Part shown: in pieces, positions 18,559 through 32,387 of the stretch
Layout of the letters: every line of letters begins with the position of its first letter
Position numbering within the stretch: position 1 is the stretch's first letter
Origin: Smittia aterrima
Taxonomy: Eukaryota; Arthropoda; Insecta; Diptera; Chironomidae
Reading direction: 5' to 3'
NCBI GenBank assembly: GCA_033063855.1
Contig: CP093831.1
Location: 23,002,001-23,066,000 of the forward strand
DNA length: 64,000 nucleotides
Program-made: the position numbers and the translations under genes
Notes under the pieces: generated by a model
Database searches by the model: none
Told to the model about the DNA's origin: nothing
What the model saw: only the letters and a program-made list of their open reading frames with translations

Positions 18559-19456
18559 TTATTCAACATCGCTATCACCTTGCTCCATAGCGGCAGTGGC
18601 TGATGCCTTTGCTTCTTCATAAAGATTCACTGGGCACATCTGATGGATTCCGTTTGTGTCCTTGCCGACCCAAGAAAGTTCTAACTTGAACTTGGTGTCG
18701 CTATCAGTTGAGTCTTCGTTGACACGATAAATGATCTTTGCGCCTTCGTTCAACAAGTCGCGGGTTGTCAAGTTATCCAACTTAAGCTTTTCGATTTCAG
18801 TCTTCGCGGCTTGCTTTGCTTTGCCAGTGGCACAACCAAAATAACCGAAGGAAACACCTGAAGGCTCAATACAGTACATCTCTGCTCCATTCTCTTCGGT
18901 CCATGTTGTGAGAATTACGCAAACTCCGTAAGGACGAATAGCCGAGTAGAGAGTGTATGCGTGAAATAAGCCGGACAAGCGTTCGTTGAGGATCTTAAGT
19001 GGAATTGTTCGGCCATACTGACGACGATAGCTTTGAGCTTCCTTCAAGGCATAGGCGACTACTGCACGACCATCAGTGATGAGTCCACAAATCACCTAAA
19101 AATATTTTGAATTGTCATCTTCGAATAACCTCAACATCCAGAGAAAGATTTGTTTACCAATCCGATTGAGTTCTCGATTGTGAAAATACGTCGTCCCGAG
19201 TCAGGTTCATGAAGTTTGCTTGTGATGACTTTCTCGACAGCCAAAATGCATCCATCTTTACCCCTTAATCCGATAGCTGTGCCGCTAATTTCAGCTGCTT
19301 TCGCTGCATACTCAATTTGGAAAACTCTTCCGTCGGGTGAAAATTGAGAAGCCGACAAATCGTACTGAAAAGATATTTCACAATGAATTTAAGTTCAAGC
19401 AACGAGCTAAGCTGTTGGTTTAAAGTTTCACTTACTCCTGTACCGATCGAGCTCAT
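18559..19456 (-). CDS. Prosalpha7: 20S proteasome subunit alpha-7 (PSMA3 orthologue)
   Basis: Exons on the minus strand 19456-19436, 19364-19158 and 19095-18559 join to 254 residues, the length of fly and human orthologues. The N-terminus MSSIGTG-YDLSASQFSPDGRVFQIEYA is the alpha-type signature that gates the outer ring of the 20S core. CAIGKA-type and LSWVG motifs of this subunit appear as FGCATGKAKQAAKTEIEKL and LELSWVG. The C-terminus is acidic (EQGDSDVE), as is typical of PSMA3. Alpha subunits are structural and lack catalytic threonine. Its ATG lies 334 bp from that of the divergent Kelch gene. Each exon alone appears as a separate frame with a false start. Confidence 0.95.
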
Positions 19457-19790
19457 CTTGACTCTTGAAAATTAAATTATTTATTTTTGTCGGTGGATTA
19501 CTTTGCAAAACTTTTGTTTTTTGACTGTCGCGACATCTGCCGAGAGTTCTTTGAAGCTCATTTTTTAGTTCAACTGAACGCGGTCTCTAAAAAAACATAA
19601 ACAAAGAAAAGAATAAGTTCTTCGTTGTTTTTCGTGAAAATGTGACTGTCTCCATGAACTTCGCATTCAGTTTTGATTCGAGCACATCTGAGGACGCTTG
19701 TGATTACGATCATCAATTAAAATTCGTCTTCGTCTTTGTGCTAACGCGTAATTTAGTGAATAAAATAAATAAATAAAGAGACAAAAGAAA
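19457..19790. promoter_or_regulatory. Shared upstream region of proteasome and Kelch genes
   Basis: 334 bp separate two divergent start codons and must hold both 5' UTRs and core promoters. I see no clear TATA box on the proteasome side; no specific factor site can be assigned. Confidence 0.5.
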
Positions 19791-21802
19791 ATGTCGAATA
19801 ACTCGCCAGACGAGTCTCTGTATTTGAGGTGAGTGCGATGGACCAGTTAGAGACTTCAAAGACTGAAATTTCTTCTTCTCAGCATTCAATCGATATCTTC
19901 ACTGGCTGCAGATGATGTTTTCAAAAACCGAAACTTCCCCATCGAGTTCGTGGAAAATTTAAAGAATTCACTGGACAATCGGGAGCTCGTCGATATCGAA
20001 CTTGTTTCTGGTACCGATAAAAAAAGGTAAAGACTTTAAACGTCAGCGTCAGATGTTTTGCTATAAACTTGGCTTACCGCCAACACATTTTCTTCTCATC
20101 TAATCGTTTCCTGTTTCATGTTTTTCCTTTGTTCACATGTTGTCTCGACTGCAATTCCTCCAGAATACCAGCACACAAGATCATTCTGTCTTGCAACTCT
20201 CCTTACTTCTCAGCAATGTTCAATTCGCCATTGAAAGAATCGAACGCTAAGGAGGTTTTAATTCAAGATGTTGATGGAGAGACTTTAATGGCTTTGGTGA
20301 ATTATTGCTACACAGGAACTCTCCCGATCAGTGAAGAGAATGTCGAGAAAATTCTTTCGTCAGCTTGTCTCTTTCAACTACCAACTGTGATTCATGGCTG
20401 CTCAACATTCTTGTCAAAGCAGCTGCACTTTTCAAATGCTATTGGGTTCACTCTTTTCGCCGAACAACAAAACTGTGATGATCTCTATCAGATGTCTCTA
20501 AGTTTCACTGCCAAGAACTTCATGGAAATCTATCAGAATTCAGACGAGTTCTTACGAATGAATGTGGACCAGCTCTCGATTCTCCTGAGAAACAATGAAC
20601 TCAATGTTACAAGTGAAGAAGAAGTTTTTAAAGCTTTAGTTAAATGGCTTAATCATGATGACGAACGTAAAGCGCATATTCAAATGCTCTTGCCACTCGT
20701 GAAATTGTCTCAGTTGACTCCAGTTTTTATTGCCGATCATGTCGAGTCATTCTGCAATACTCTCGAGACACAGAAAATTCTTCTCGACGCGTTCAAATGG
20801 CAGTTGATCCCGGAACGTCGAAATCTAACCGCCAACTCTTCGATTCCTCGTAAATCAACTGTGGGAAAGCTTCTGACGATTGGTGGAATGGATCAGAACA
20901 AAGGGAGCATCAGCATTGAAAGTTACGATCCCAGAGAAGATAAATGGGATTTGCTGAAGAATATGCCAAATCGAAGACTTCAATTTGGCTGCACAGTTTA
21001 TCAGGATAAACTTTTAATCGTCGGAGGCAGAGATGGATTGAAAACATTAAACAATGTTGATGCTATTGATTTACAAACGATGACATGGACATCTCTATCA
21101 TCTCCTTTATCAACTCCAAGACACGGCTTAGGAATCGCATTAATGAAAGGGGCTCTTTATGCAGTTGGTGGACACGATGGATGGAGCTACTTGAACTCGG
21201 TCGAGCGCTTGGATCTTACAACCAAGACTTGGAGTTTCATCGCTCCAATGCATACAATGAGAAGCACAGCTGGTGTCGCGATTTTAAATGACAAGTTGTA
21301 TGTTGTTGGAGGGAGAGAATCTTCAATTTGTCACAAGACGACTGAAATGTATGATCCGCATACAAATCGTTGGATGTTAAAAGCGCCAATGATCGAAAGA
21401 CGAGGTGGAGTCTCCGTGGCTTCATACAACGGCGCTCTTTACGTGTTTGGAGGTCACGTCTTGCCTGCATCGAATCCAGCATGTCAACGCACGTCTTCCA
21501 TTGAAAGATACGACCCAACGACTGACACATGGACTCTCATCGCTAATTTAGACATGGGTCGAGATTCTATTGGAGTTGCCGTTCTCGGAAACTCAATTAT
21601 CACAATTGGAGGCTTTGACGGGACAAACTATTTGAAGACTGTTGAAAAGTTTGATCCAGAAACGAATCAATTTCAAAAATTGACACCAATCACTTTTCCA
21701 CGAGCTGGAGCTTGTGTCGTTGCGGTTGATAACAATCAGTTAAGCGGCTGCGGAAACGAAAGCTTCTTCAGCACAGCAATGTCACATTCTTCTACAGTTT
21801 AG
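19791..21802 (+). CDS. BTB-BACK-Kelch protein (KLHL1/4/5 type)
   Basis: Exons 19791-19828, 19883-20026 and 20164-21802 give 606 residues. BTB domain about 45-150 (ELVDIEL, PAHKIILSCNSPYFSAMF), BACK about 155-255, then six Kelch repeats about 300-590 with GG doublets (VGGRDGLKTLN, VGGHDGWSYLNSVERLD, VGGRESS, FGGH, IGGFDG). Repeat wording, especially GRRLQFG-like RRLQFG and GHDGWSYLN, resembles vertebrate KLHL1/4/5 more than diablo or Keap1. Such proteins are substrate receptors of Cullin-3 ubiquitin ligases and may bind actin. Start chosen at 19,791 because an intron with good borders (20,027-20,163) is needed to join the two halves of BTB; the single long frame from 20,069 begins inside that intron. 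AATAAA at 22,268. Confidence 0.92.
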
Positions 21803-22339
21803 TAGCGTGATGGTTGTGATTTTAACTGCGTGTCGTGTGTTCAGCACTAACTCTCATATCATTAGAAAAATATTTAATCCACAAACACATTCTCATCCCT
21901 AAAGGAAAAAATATCTTGGACTTGAAGCTTTAAAAGCATGAAAAGGCATTTTTGGAAAAGCAATATTGATGCAATAATTTAAGAATATCTCAATTTTCTT
22001 TTTCTCATTCGCGAATCTAGATCCGAAGAACTGCGAGCTTTCGTCACGCTCAACGATCGTCATACGATTATTATACTTTCGATCAATATATGTAAGTTCA
22101 TCGTTAGATGGAATCGAATATCCTTTCGTGTGATTAGATGCATTTTGTGATGTGAAACCTTTTAAGCCGCTGAAATGATTCTTCGAATTGAAAAGGCTCG
22201 GCGAATATTAATTTTAATGAAAAATATTTTTGCAATGACTTTTGATATGGAACTGAAAGAAAAATGAAATAAAATTCCTCGAATTAAATATTTTGTTTTG
22301 ATTTTATCAAAAAGTTCTTTCAAAGATACAAAAATAAAA
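21803..22339 (+). other. 3' UTR region between convergent genes
   Basis: Trailer of the Kelch gene, with AATAAA at 22,268-22,273, meeting the 3' end of Vps33B on the other strand. No other feature seen. Confidence 0.6.
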
Positions 22340-24355
22340 CTAACTCGACGATTTAATTAAGTCGATCCCACTTATTACGCGATCTGAGGCGAGAACTATT
22401 TTCGAGCCAGTCAATGACTCAACCATGTTACAAGCTGCGATCTCTGCATAAGTCACTCCACCTACGATGTAAATGAAAAGCGTTCGAGGTTTCATTGGGA
22501 AGATCACATTGCTCTTCTGAGTTAATGAATCTTTAAGAGATTCGAGATCATCGCCGATTAAGCTGCCAGAGACTTTCATCGGGAGATGTCCACATTTTGT
22601 TATAAATTCTGAAGAGTTTTCAGATTTAAGTAAAATATTCGATAATTGCGCGACGAGTGGAATGTAGTTGCCGTTGAAAACGTAACTTGGACAAGCTTTT
22701 GAGGCATTTTGTTTGTTTCCTTCTGAGCTAGAAGCTTCTTCATTCGGAATGAGTTTCGTTTTTCCAGCTTCAACTTGAAACTGAGTCTTTTTAGGCAGAG
22801 ACGATTGCGCAATTCCAATGAGATTCTTTGACGCAATTCGAGTAATATCAGGAAAGAGATTTGCTCTTGCTAAGTTTTGAAAGACGTGAAGATGTTTATG
22901 ACCAAATGTGTTCAAATATCCGGCAATAAACTTGTTACTCTCTTCAGAAGTTATTCCGCCGACACAAATATGCAATAAGCAAAAAAGCCTTAATATGTTA
23001 AACTCATGAGCATTTGTGTGAAGCTGCTCCTCGATATAAGTTAAGATTTGTTTTCGATTTCCATTCCTCAAAATAACTTCTTCGATGTTTTGTTGTCTTT
23101 CGAAATTAGCACTCATCTCTTGCACAATCATTTCGCAAATCAGCAGATGCTTGTAAAGAACTTTCTTCTGAGCTGCGACCTTCGGGAGATTCTTCTCAAC
23201 GAAATCTTTCATTTGTTCAATTGTGAAATCACGAGAATACTTTCGACTCTGATCTTCGAGGTTCTTTGACTCTGATTTGATAAGATTCACGACTTCGGAG
23301 AAGTGACGATATTTGTTGTAAGTGTAAAGCTCATCAGACGTTCCACACATTCTCAAAGTTTTCACATCTTTATCATCGGCAGCGTGTTCTTTCTTCTCGA
23401 CACTGAGAACTTTTAGCTTTCCGCTGTTGATTTTGTTTGTTGCATCGATTGTCAGAATTCCAGCTTTGTTTTCAAAAAGCTCAACCATTAATCCGGAATA
23501 AGTCACAGGAGTGAGAAGACACGAAATCAAATCTTTACTTCGATCCATCACGATCATCGAATTGAAGTCTGGAAACTCTTGAACTTCTTTCGGAGTTGTT
23601 CGTTTAAAGTTTTCCATTCTGTTAACCATTGAAAGCACTTTGTCGGAGTTTTCGCCGTGGCTGATGATAAGTTTCGGTCGACCATGAACCATGTTGAAGA
23701 TCCTTAACGAAGTGGCGATTGAGCTGAGAAGGCTCGTGTCGTTATTGATGAAAACTTCGCGGAACATGTGAGGAAGTTCAAGAGAAAGCAAGTTACGATC
23801 AATCTTAATGAAGTCCCAAGAGAATCTATGAAGCTCAACGACACCAGCGAGTCCTTCAACCTCTAGCAAGTTCTTCAGCGTGAATAGAAGATTTGGAATG
23901 ACGATGACGTGAAATTCTTTCAGATCCATCATCTCCGAGCTCGGCAGTTTATTATTGAGTTGAGTGATTTGATCACAAACATGCTTGAAGATGACGAGAT
24001 CAGCTGGAATCATATAGACGAGAACTTTCGTTTTAGGCGGAGCAGCAGATGACAGTTTGAATATCCGGTCGAAACCTTTTTGTCTAAATTGGAAATTGAT
24101 CAATAAACAATCAAATGAAAAGTTTTTGAGTTACTCACTTTAACCACGTCATGCTAGCGAATGAATCAAGTATTCTAATAAGCTCTGGTTCGACCACAAG
24201 ATCTTTTTTTCCTAGGATCGTCAGGAGAATGTTTTCCAACTAAAAATAAAAAGTCAAAATCACAAAATCAAAGCTCTCAGATTTTTCTTCATGTTTACCT
24301 TCTCAAGGGCGATTTGTTTGTACCCTGACAGCTTTAATTCAAGTGTCACGTCCAT
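22340..24355 (-). CDS. Vps33B: Vacuolar sorting protein VPS33B (Sec1/Munc18 family)
   Basis: Minus-strand exons 24355-24299, 24239-24139 and 24083-22340 give 633 residues, against about 617 in mammals. The long frame alone begins in intron sequence; I add MDVTLELKLSGYKQIALEK and the ELIRILDSFASMTWLK segment from the two upstream exons. Sec1-family landmarks: LSLELPHMFRE, the MDRSKDLISCLLTPVTYSGL block (the domain 3a entry), YIEEQLH, and a C-terminal YIVGGVTYAEIAA. The MDRS.D...L.T/Q..Y region and GGVTY fit VPS33B better than VPS33A. VPS33B pairs with VIPAS39 (fly Vps16B) and binds SNAREs in late endosome, phagosome and granule trafficking. It is head-to-head with the taperin-like gene. Confidence 0.93.
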
Positions 24356-24469
24356 AGTTTAGCTTCTAAAACACAAAATTCTCTTAATAACAATCAAAAG
24401 CGCTTTTAAGAAATTGTACAAATAAAATTTCCAACTTGGGATGCGTTCAATAAAAAATCGTTTTTCACA
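24356..24469. promoter_or_regulatory. Compact bidirectional promoter region
   Basis: Only 114 bp separate the Vps33B ATG (minus) from the proposed ATG of the taperin-like gene (plus). If the start I propose is wrong, the distance grows to 564 bp. No named motif is clear. Confidence 0.35.
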
Positions 24470-27400
24470 ATGTCAATCTCATCGAAAATTCAGTTATTTG
24501 ATAGAAAAGGTGAGTCCTTGTGAATTAAACTTTAATCAATTCAAGCCCTCCTTGGTCACTGAATATTATAAAATTAAATTTTCCCATCTCAACCGCCCAA
24601 ATAACGAGTTCCGTGAAAAAACATTGTTTGCTGTTATTTTTTTCAATCCGTTTTTCTCTCTTTCTTTCCTCAACAAGATCCAACAACAACAAGCTCGCCG
24701 CCGACGACGAAATCAGTTTCAATCGGACCGTCAAACCATACGCAACAGTTCGCGTTAAATAATGACTCGCGGTTGAGAAATAACTACTTACAACAAGTGA
24801 AGCATTCTTCGTCGAATCATCAGAATTCGGTTTCGATTGAAAAAAGTAATAAATTATCGTCGGTCTCGGGAAACTTCGCATATCAAAACGAGGACAATTG
24901 TGTGAGTCATCCTAACAAAATGGTTGCAAAACAGGAAGTCGTGAATGAATCGCAAGCCCAGCAGCCTACGGAGGGTGAAGAAGACAGTGACTCGTTCAAG
25001 TATGGACCTGGGTTTGTGAGCAAGCTACGGTATCGCTATCTTAGCCTCACGCTTCGCCAGACTTCGGTGTCGAAGCAGCGTCCATCACTTGCGCAACTCC
25101 GACGCTCGACGAGTCTCAATAATCTGTTGGACGAAGAAACTGAGGATCAACATCAAGAAGAGAACACAGACACGAAAGCAAATAATTCGAATGCAATTAA
25201 TGGCAACGACAACAGTGTGGCTCTTGAAAACCAGAAAAACCACATTCGCAACAATGGCATTGAGAAACCATTGACCGAATCCTTTCCAGTGTCGTCTGCA
25301 GATGGACATTCCAATGGACATTCAACACGCACTAGCCGCTCTGTTGATAAATCCTTGAATCTTAAGCGAGCTCGTTCTGTAGAAGCGATTTTAAGATATG
25401 ATCACTCAGCATGGGAACGCGATGTACAAAAGGATCACATTGAGAATGGATCAAGTGAAGTGACAATTGAAGATAAAATTCAAAGTGCAAGAGATCGTCC
25501 GCAGTCACAGCCACCAAAGCGACTAACGTCTCTTATTGATGACGATGAGCGGCCGCCTGCCGGCATCTGCAAGTCAACAATGAGAATCTTTGAAGCTTCG
25601 GTGAACAAGAAGCGAAATTCCGTCACACGTCCCATCGGCCAGGAAGTCGCTAGCAAAGTGGCAATTTTCAAATGTCAAGAGAAGCCCGCGATTGCAAGCA
25701 GAAAGCCAAATATTCATCCACGAATCACTAGTCCACTAAACAACACTAACAACATGAACAACAACAGCGAAAAGTTTGCAAAGTTCACGAAAGAAAAAAC
25801 CGTTTTGCCCAAGCTGGACATAAATATCATCAAGAATAATTTAGAAACAAAATCAAATGGTTCGTGGTCGCCCGCTGATAACAAAGATGTTTATCGCAAT
25901 AAAAATGACATGTCACCCGTGCTCTCCGATTCATCGCTCTCATCAACGCCGAATGCAATGTCGCCTTTCAGGAATTCTATGTCTCCTGATCCGAAGAAAC
26001 CAGACACGGTCGCTTCTCCTCTCATATCAACACTATCAAGTAAGTTGAACAATCTTCACATGGAAACGTCGACGCCCAAAGCTTATAGCAAAAATAATAA
26101 TAATCTTTTGATAATCGCCGATGATCCAGACGCGATAAAAACTGATAAGGATTCTGTTGATAACAAACACAATGGTGAAGTGAAAAGTGCGAACGACGAC
26201 ATTCCCGTTTTGAAGACAGTGATGAGCTTCAGTCCGAAAATAAATAATAATATAGGCACAAACGGCAAGTCAACGCCAGCCGCCGAAGTCATTCAAAGTG
26301 AAGTGAAAAATTCTGTGATTACAAAGCCGACACAGGCTCCGCCGCCGCCTCCGGCCTATGTGCCACGATCACGTGACAATGGCGATAAAGTTTCCTTTGC
26401 TAACGACTCAAATCCCATGCCCGAGACGGCAGCACCTAAATGGACAGTGAAAAAGAAGTCGTGGACTGCTCAAGGCGACGAAGCGGTTGCCAACACGATC
26501 GTTTTCAACTTTAGCGATCGCAAGGACGTTCCTGATTACATTGAGCACGATGGGCTTATTCTAAGACGCAAACGAGAATTACCAAAGGTGAGTTGTGTGA
26601 CCCACACGAAAGTGAGCGACTGAAGCGAATGAATCGCTTCATGATCTTTCAATTACCATCATTTGCTTAATGAACTCTGCACGGGAGTCTCCTCAAGCTC
26701 ATAATATTCCCACTCGCATGTTCCGTCTCGTTCTACGTCTTAGATTTTCCAATTTCCCGTTAAGCACTTCGAAGCTGCCGTTTCTTCTTCCCGTACCAGA
26801 CTCCACTTTATCGAGGCAATAACAAGCAATCGCTCACTTCTCGCTCTTTCTTTCCGTCTTCATCGGTTCTCGCGGTGCCGGTGCAAAAATCGTTTCTTCA
26901 AGAAGAGTTAAGAAGAATTAAACGACCAAGTCCAACGGTACATAGAAGTTTAACAATTTCACTTCGTTCGAGTGTCTCAGACAATTCTCTTCCGCTGTTG
27001 CCAGACTTTCAATTGAATATTTGTGAAGTTCGTGTTCTGGTTTATCAGCGAACCGTGGAATATTTTAAACGCTGCTCGTTGTTGTTGTAATGAGAAGTGC
27101 TCCAGAAAAAAATCGTGAAATCGATAGTGATAAGAGCCGACGAGTCGGTTGTGTAATTAACGATCTCAGAGTAGAAGTTTATTAAAGTCGTAATTGTAAA
27201 CATTAATCAGTCATCAACGGTAGACAACGAAAAATGTTTGATGCTGTAATCGCGATAATGAAATCACGATTCAGTCTAGTACAAGCTTAATATCTTCGAA
27301 GGTTTCGCTTGAGTGCAACAGCTTTAAGCTTGGATTAAAATAGGTGACGAGCGTTTCGGTAAAAAGGGAAACCGGCATCCGTGACGAAACTGCTGCTTGT

Positions 27401-30400
27401 CGTTGCTTGCGCGTGTACTATCATTGTTTGTTTATTCCGTAATTTGCGGCAGTTTCTTATATGATGCACACATCTTATGTTGTAAACGACGACTCTTGAT
27501 GTTCCCGTAGCTTGTCTGCGTGATCTTCAGATGTTAGTTCTGAACGATAACTTCCAGTTGAGTTTCTTCTATAATGAAAGTTATTCATAATGTTTTAATT
27601 TACGGTGCCATTAATTGTTTGAGATGAACTTCAACGAACATTCCAAATAGCGATATCATTTTAACGGTCTCGAGGAAAATAAATTGGAATTGTTAAATAT
27701 TCGATCTTTTCTTTGGACTTGATACACAGTAAGCCGATGTTTCTTTGGTTTCTTTACTTGAAGCAACATCTATAATGAATCCATAAACAATTCTTCGTTT
27801 GTTAATCTCCCGTTGATTCAATTTTTAAGTTTTTACTTTGTCTCATTCGATTTTCAATGTTTTTCTTCGTTTTCTGTTCCAGCCAAATGAATCAGGCTTC
27901 GTGCTGCTGGGGGATTTGACATTGGACTCATCCACCGACCCAGATGATGCATATCAAATGGTATGTCTCGCTTTTGCCTCAGCTTATTGTTAGTACTTGC
28001 TAATTGAGAGCTTCCGGTAATCTTTTTTCGCAGGGCCCGCCATCGCCGTGTGACGTGGAGTTCGAGAATGCCAACATTGTGCCAGATGGAAAGTCAATCA
28101 TCCGATCGAGGCCAAAGGAAGTTAAGGTAAGTTCAAATGAAGTGATTTTCAAGTTTGTTGCAATCTCTCGAGTAATTAATTTTCCAATTTCATTCATCGT
28201 GACTCGCGAGTTTTTCTTTTGTTATATAGTGCATTTCTCGTTCGTTTTGATTATTAAGTAATTTTACTTTTTTATTATTTCGAGCCACCGCGAAGCTTTT
28301 TCTTATTTGCGTAATTAAATAATCAACAATTTCCCAGTTTTTACTTCCCCGTTTTATGGCTGCACTTGAGGAATAACCAGCAAAGTAAATTTACGTGTTT
28401 CTCGATTAACAACGCGACGTCATGCGAATTGTTCAAAATGCGACGTCGCTTCTCATTTTTAATTAGAAATTTCCGAAACAAATTACTCAACAAAAGTGTT
28501 TGTTGTTATTTCTTATCGCGACGAAAAATTCGATAAAAGCTCAACACCTTGGAAATTGCGATGACTCGGAAATCTATTAAAAGAATTCAAGTTAAGAAAC
28601 TAATCCGATGATTGTTTTCTTTCTACGAAGACCGACGATGGATAAAATCGTTAATTGATTCATGAAATCGTTCCTTTTGCTAACGAAACCTTAAAGCGAT
28701 GTCGAAAACTATTTTTTTTCGTAAATGTTAAGTTAGGAACTTCGCATGAGTTGAGCATGTGAGCATTGATTTCAACAGAAATTGGCCAATTCTTCTTTTT
28801 CTCCAACTGCCTCAAAGCTTCTTAAAAACGAATGAAGCAACAACACAAAACAAGTTTTTTAGTTCATAAGCTGCGAGCTCATTAATTGTCTTGGGAAAAT
28901 TCTTTTTGCAACTTAAAAACAAAATTTTGTTTTCTCCTAAAAGCGAATTTTGAGTTATAAACTTATATGAGGAGTCTATTCACTAGATGGCTTATAAAAG
29001 TCAGTTGCTTTGGAATTTTAATATCTAGCTCACGGTTTCGCCACGAAGAAGAAATTTTTAGACGACTCGGGCCATTTCAAACTTATTCTGTATTCAAATC
29101 GCGAAACTCTTCGCTAAAAGTTGAATTGTAATTACTTTTTAAAATTCCAATTAGTCGCGGATGACGTAATCGTAGAATTGTTCCCAACTGAGACAAAAAA
29201 TAACTGAAATTCCACGACTTTGTGCAAACTCGCTTTCTTCTTTTTATTCTTCTCGGGAACTTGCTTTTGATTAACTGTCGTGTTTCTCCGTTGATTGTGT
29301 CGCAAAGTAACGTTCAAAGCGCTTTTTTTGTTATTAAAGTACAAACGGCTGTTGGTAGTTAAAAGCTCATAAAGACTGTTTTCATTAAACGCTTGTAAAC
29401 ACTGTCGAGAAATTGCTGATGACCATGAAAACATTTTTGAGGAAAAGCTGGGTCGACCCTAAACCGCATTTGACACTTGATAACGATCTTGAGACACATC
29501 ATTTTTTATCGCAGCTAGCAGACAACGAGGTGATGATGATGACCAAAAAGTCTTTTTGTCACGAAACCAACTTTTGCATTGTGGGTGTCAACATTGATAA
29601 GAGATCATGTAACGAACTTTCGTGGCGACTGCGGTTGGTTTTTGCTGAACATTGCAATTCAAATGGGTCGTAGGAGTCGATGGAGTGTTTCCTGCTTTTA
29701 ATCTGATTACCGCTTATTCGACTGGTCCGTTTTTTGTTTGAAAATCCTGAGTAAATAAGTCAATCTTGTTTGACTTCTCATTGCTCTTCCTACTTCCGAC
29801 CTTCAGCGCAATGAGACGAGAGACTGCGACTAATTTTTGTCCTATTCAAACAAGAAATTTCGCTTCTGTAAAAAAAATTAACATCGACCAGACCAGACCT
29901 GGTGTGAACCAACACTTTCGTTATTCGTTACCTAATTTGAACACAAAATTAAATCGACACCGTCCCACGAAAATCCATAAAAATGTCTCGTCATGTGACG
30001 TCATCCTAAAAGCGAAAACTCTCTTGTTCTCATTCATTTTCCATTCATTCTTGCTTTTTTTCGACAAAAATGAAACAAAAGGGCAATGGAGAAACGTAAG
30101 AATTGCATAATTGGAAAACAGTTCCACCTGACAGCGCATCAGCCGTCGCTGTCGATGGTTTTTAAAAAAAGAGCGCTTCGTAGGGCTTCGAAACCGGCAA
30201 AGAAATTAATCATCAGACGTAATGTTCGTAAAGGAAAATAGAACGTGAAATTAACGTGGACGATACCGTCACGCACAAACTCACACTCGCACGTTAGAAG
30301 GAAGTGATTCAGAACATTTTGTCTTTGATCTCTTGAGTTGAATACACTCGAAATGTGCAAAAGAGTTTTTGACCTTTAAAAAAACCTGCGATCACCGAAC

Positions 30401-31914
30401 AATGCGAAGAGTAATTTATTTATATAGTTCCACGATATTTGTTTAATGCGATGTTTTGAAACTCGAAATGAATGAACAGAGAGCACTGCGCTGAGGAAAT
30501 AATGAACGGAAATGGAGAGAAAATTGTTTTGTCGAGTGCACATAACAATGTTTAGAACGAGAGCAGCAGATTTTCATCTTATTGGGTTCTCATGTTGTTC
30601 TCATAAGAACTTCCGATGCTCAGGGTCAGTGACCTCGTTTCACGCGACCTTGAATGAAGTTTGCGCGACTCAATGAATTTAATTCATTTAGACTTCGAAA
30701 TGAAAATTCGTCGCGCGAGAAATTCATCCTCGAGAAGCAATTGTGCATCTAACAAATAATTCAAGTTTGAGCTTTTTCTTCTCTTGCTTGAATTAAATTT
30801 TAATATTTGATCAATCATAAATATTTGATTCTTGATTTGGCGGAGAGAATTCTTTAAGCTCCAATGAACTCTTCCTCGTTGCCGCACGAAACAAACGAGA
30901 GAAATTTATCAGCTTTAATGCACAGCTGGTCGTGCTGGTGACTAGTCTGTCGAGATTCTCGAAGATGAAGAAAGCAAAAAAAAACGATGAATCTCGCTCA
31001 TTAAACGCATCATTTCCTTCTGAAGCATTACTCACACACAATTTGTCATAAATTCGATGCCCGCCTCCCAAAATATCGCCCCCAGACGTCCATCAGACTC
31101 TCCATTCCACTGAATTATCGCTCGATATCAAGAGGAAAGCGTTTTGTTTGTTAAAACTTCGATAAATCAATTCACTGTTGATGATTGTGATGTGTAGCAA
31201 CAATGAACAAATCGCTTCCATCTCATCTGCGTAATCACATAACGGATTCTCCTTTGTTGGCAGATTTCATCGAATTGATGGAATCTGTGGCGGAGAAAAT
31301 CATGAATTTCATGCGCGTCATAAAATTTTTCACCAAATTAATTCGTGGTTTATCCATTTGGTTGTTTTCTTGAAAATTGGAGCGGAGTCGGAACAAATCA
31401 GTTTAACAATATTTTTTTTCCTTCTGTTTCTAGTTCAAAATTCAATTTGATGATTCGCTGACGGCCACATTCGAGTATCCATCGGAAACCTCACTGATGA
31501 TCGATGAGTCATTTGGCGGTGACGATGATGAAGTGGACGCAAGTTTTTACGGTCGCTCGAACACGAACAGCTCATCATCGAAACTACTAACCTCCGTGCC
31601 ATTGGGTAAGTGATTGCTTCCCTTCCAGTTTCTCTCTAAATACTTGAAATGTCCAAATTTTCGATGTATCTGATGTTACATGTGTTTTAGGTTCAACGCC
31701 ATTCGCAAACTATCAGCCACAGAAAGCGAGCGGATCCTCCTTTGAGCTTGGAATCACACGAACTACGCCATCACCCTCTTCAGCGTCAAGCGAAGAAAAT
31801 ACTTTCATCTCTAACCCCGAATCCGATGTCGATGAGTATTTAAAACCAGCAACAGACGAGGAAAGTCAACGATGGAGCAGCGAAGGAACGAGAGGAACCG
31901 ATTTGCTCTTTTAA
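24470..31914 (+). CDS. Taperin/phostensin-like PP1-binding protein
   Basis: Exons 24470-24509, 24678-26587, 27883-27960, 28034-28126, 31434-31605 and 31691-31914 join in phase to 838 residues. The first half is low-complexity, rich in Ser, Asn and charged residues, with a proline run APPPPPAYVP near residue 620. Conserved parts are ANTIVFNFSDRKDVPDYIEH before the first long intron and FKIQFDDS..ATFEYPSETS in exon 5, which matches the KISF...TFEYPSESS core of taperin, a protein phosphatase 1 docking site. The protein ends TDLLF. In mammals taperin sits at actin bundles of stereocilia. The first exon is my proposal: ATG in ACAATGT context, donor GTGAGT, a pyrimidine-rich acceptor at 24,677; otherwise the first in-frame ATG is at 24,920 (context CAAAATGG). 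Residue-level identity is low outside the cores. Confidence 0.7.
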
Positions 31915-32381
31915 GCATAGCACATTGCTTCATTCTACTAAATAATGCATTTAATTAAAAAAGTTTTTCCTTTTCATTCCGGATTTTTCAAGGAAAACCT
32001 TTGAAAACATTTGTTTTCTCTTTGTGATGTTGCGAAAACCTTTTTTTTTTGCTGTTTCACTATTTGAGTTTATCATAAGAGTAAAATCTAAAACCTGAGT
32101 GATGGATGAAGAGAGACTTCGTTCGTAAATAATGTGAAAAATGTATAACTCGCCTCTCAAATTGAAACGGCAAAGTTGTTCCGCTATTTACGAACAATCC
32201 AATGCCGGACGAATTTCAAAGTTTCATTGCGCGAGCCATAGCGTAAAAAAATTTAAACTCGAAACGGAAATTAAAACAATTGAAGAGAAAAGAGCAACAA
32301 CACAAAATTCCAATTAAAAATGCAAAAATTACGCAAAATAATTTTCTAATTTTTTCAACCTCCCGGTCAATGTTATTAAAA

Positions 32382-32387
32382 AATAAA
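32382..32387 (+). terminator. Possible polyadenylation signal of the taperin-like gene
   Basis: AATAAA about 470 bp after the stop at 31,914. The exon at 32,888 lies beyond it. Confidence 0.3.

Noticed and set aside
20069..20163. Reading the Kelch protein as starting at 20,069
   Set aside because: The segment before 20,164 is intron: it breaks the BTB domain, while the exon at 19,883-20,026 supplies its missing start with correct phase.
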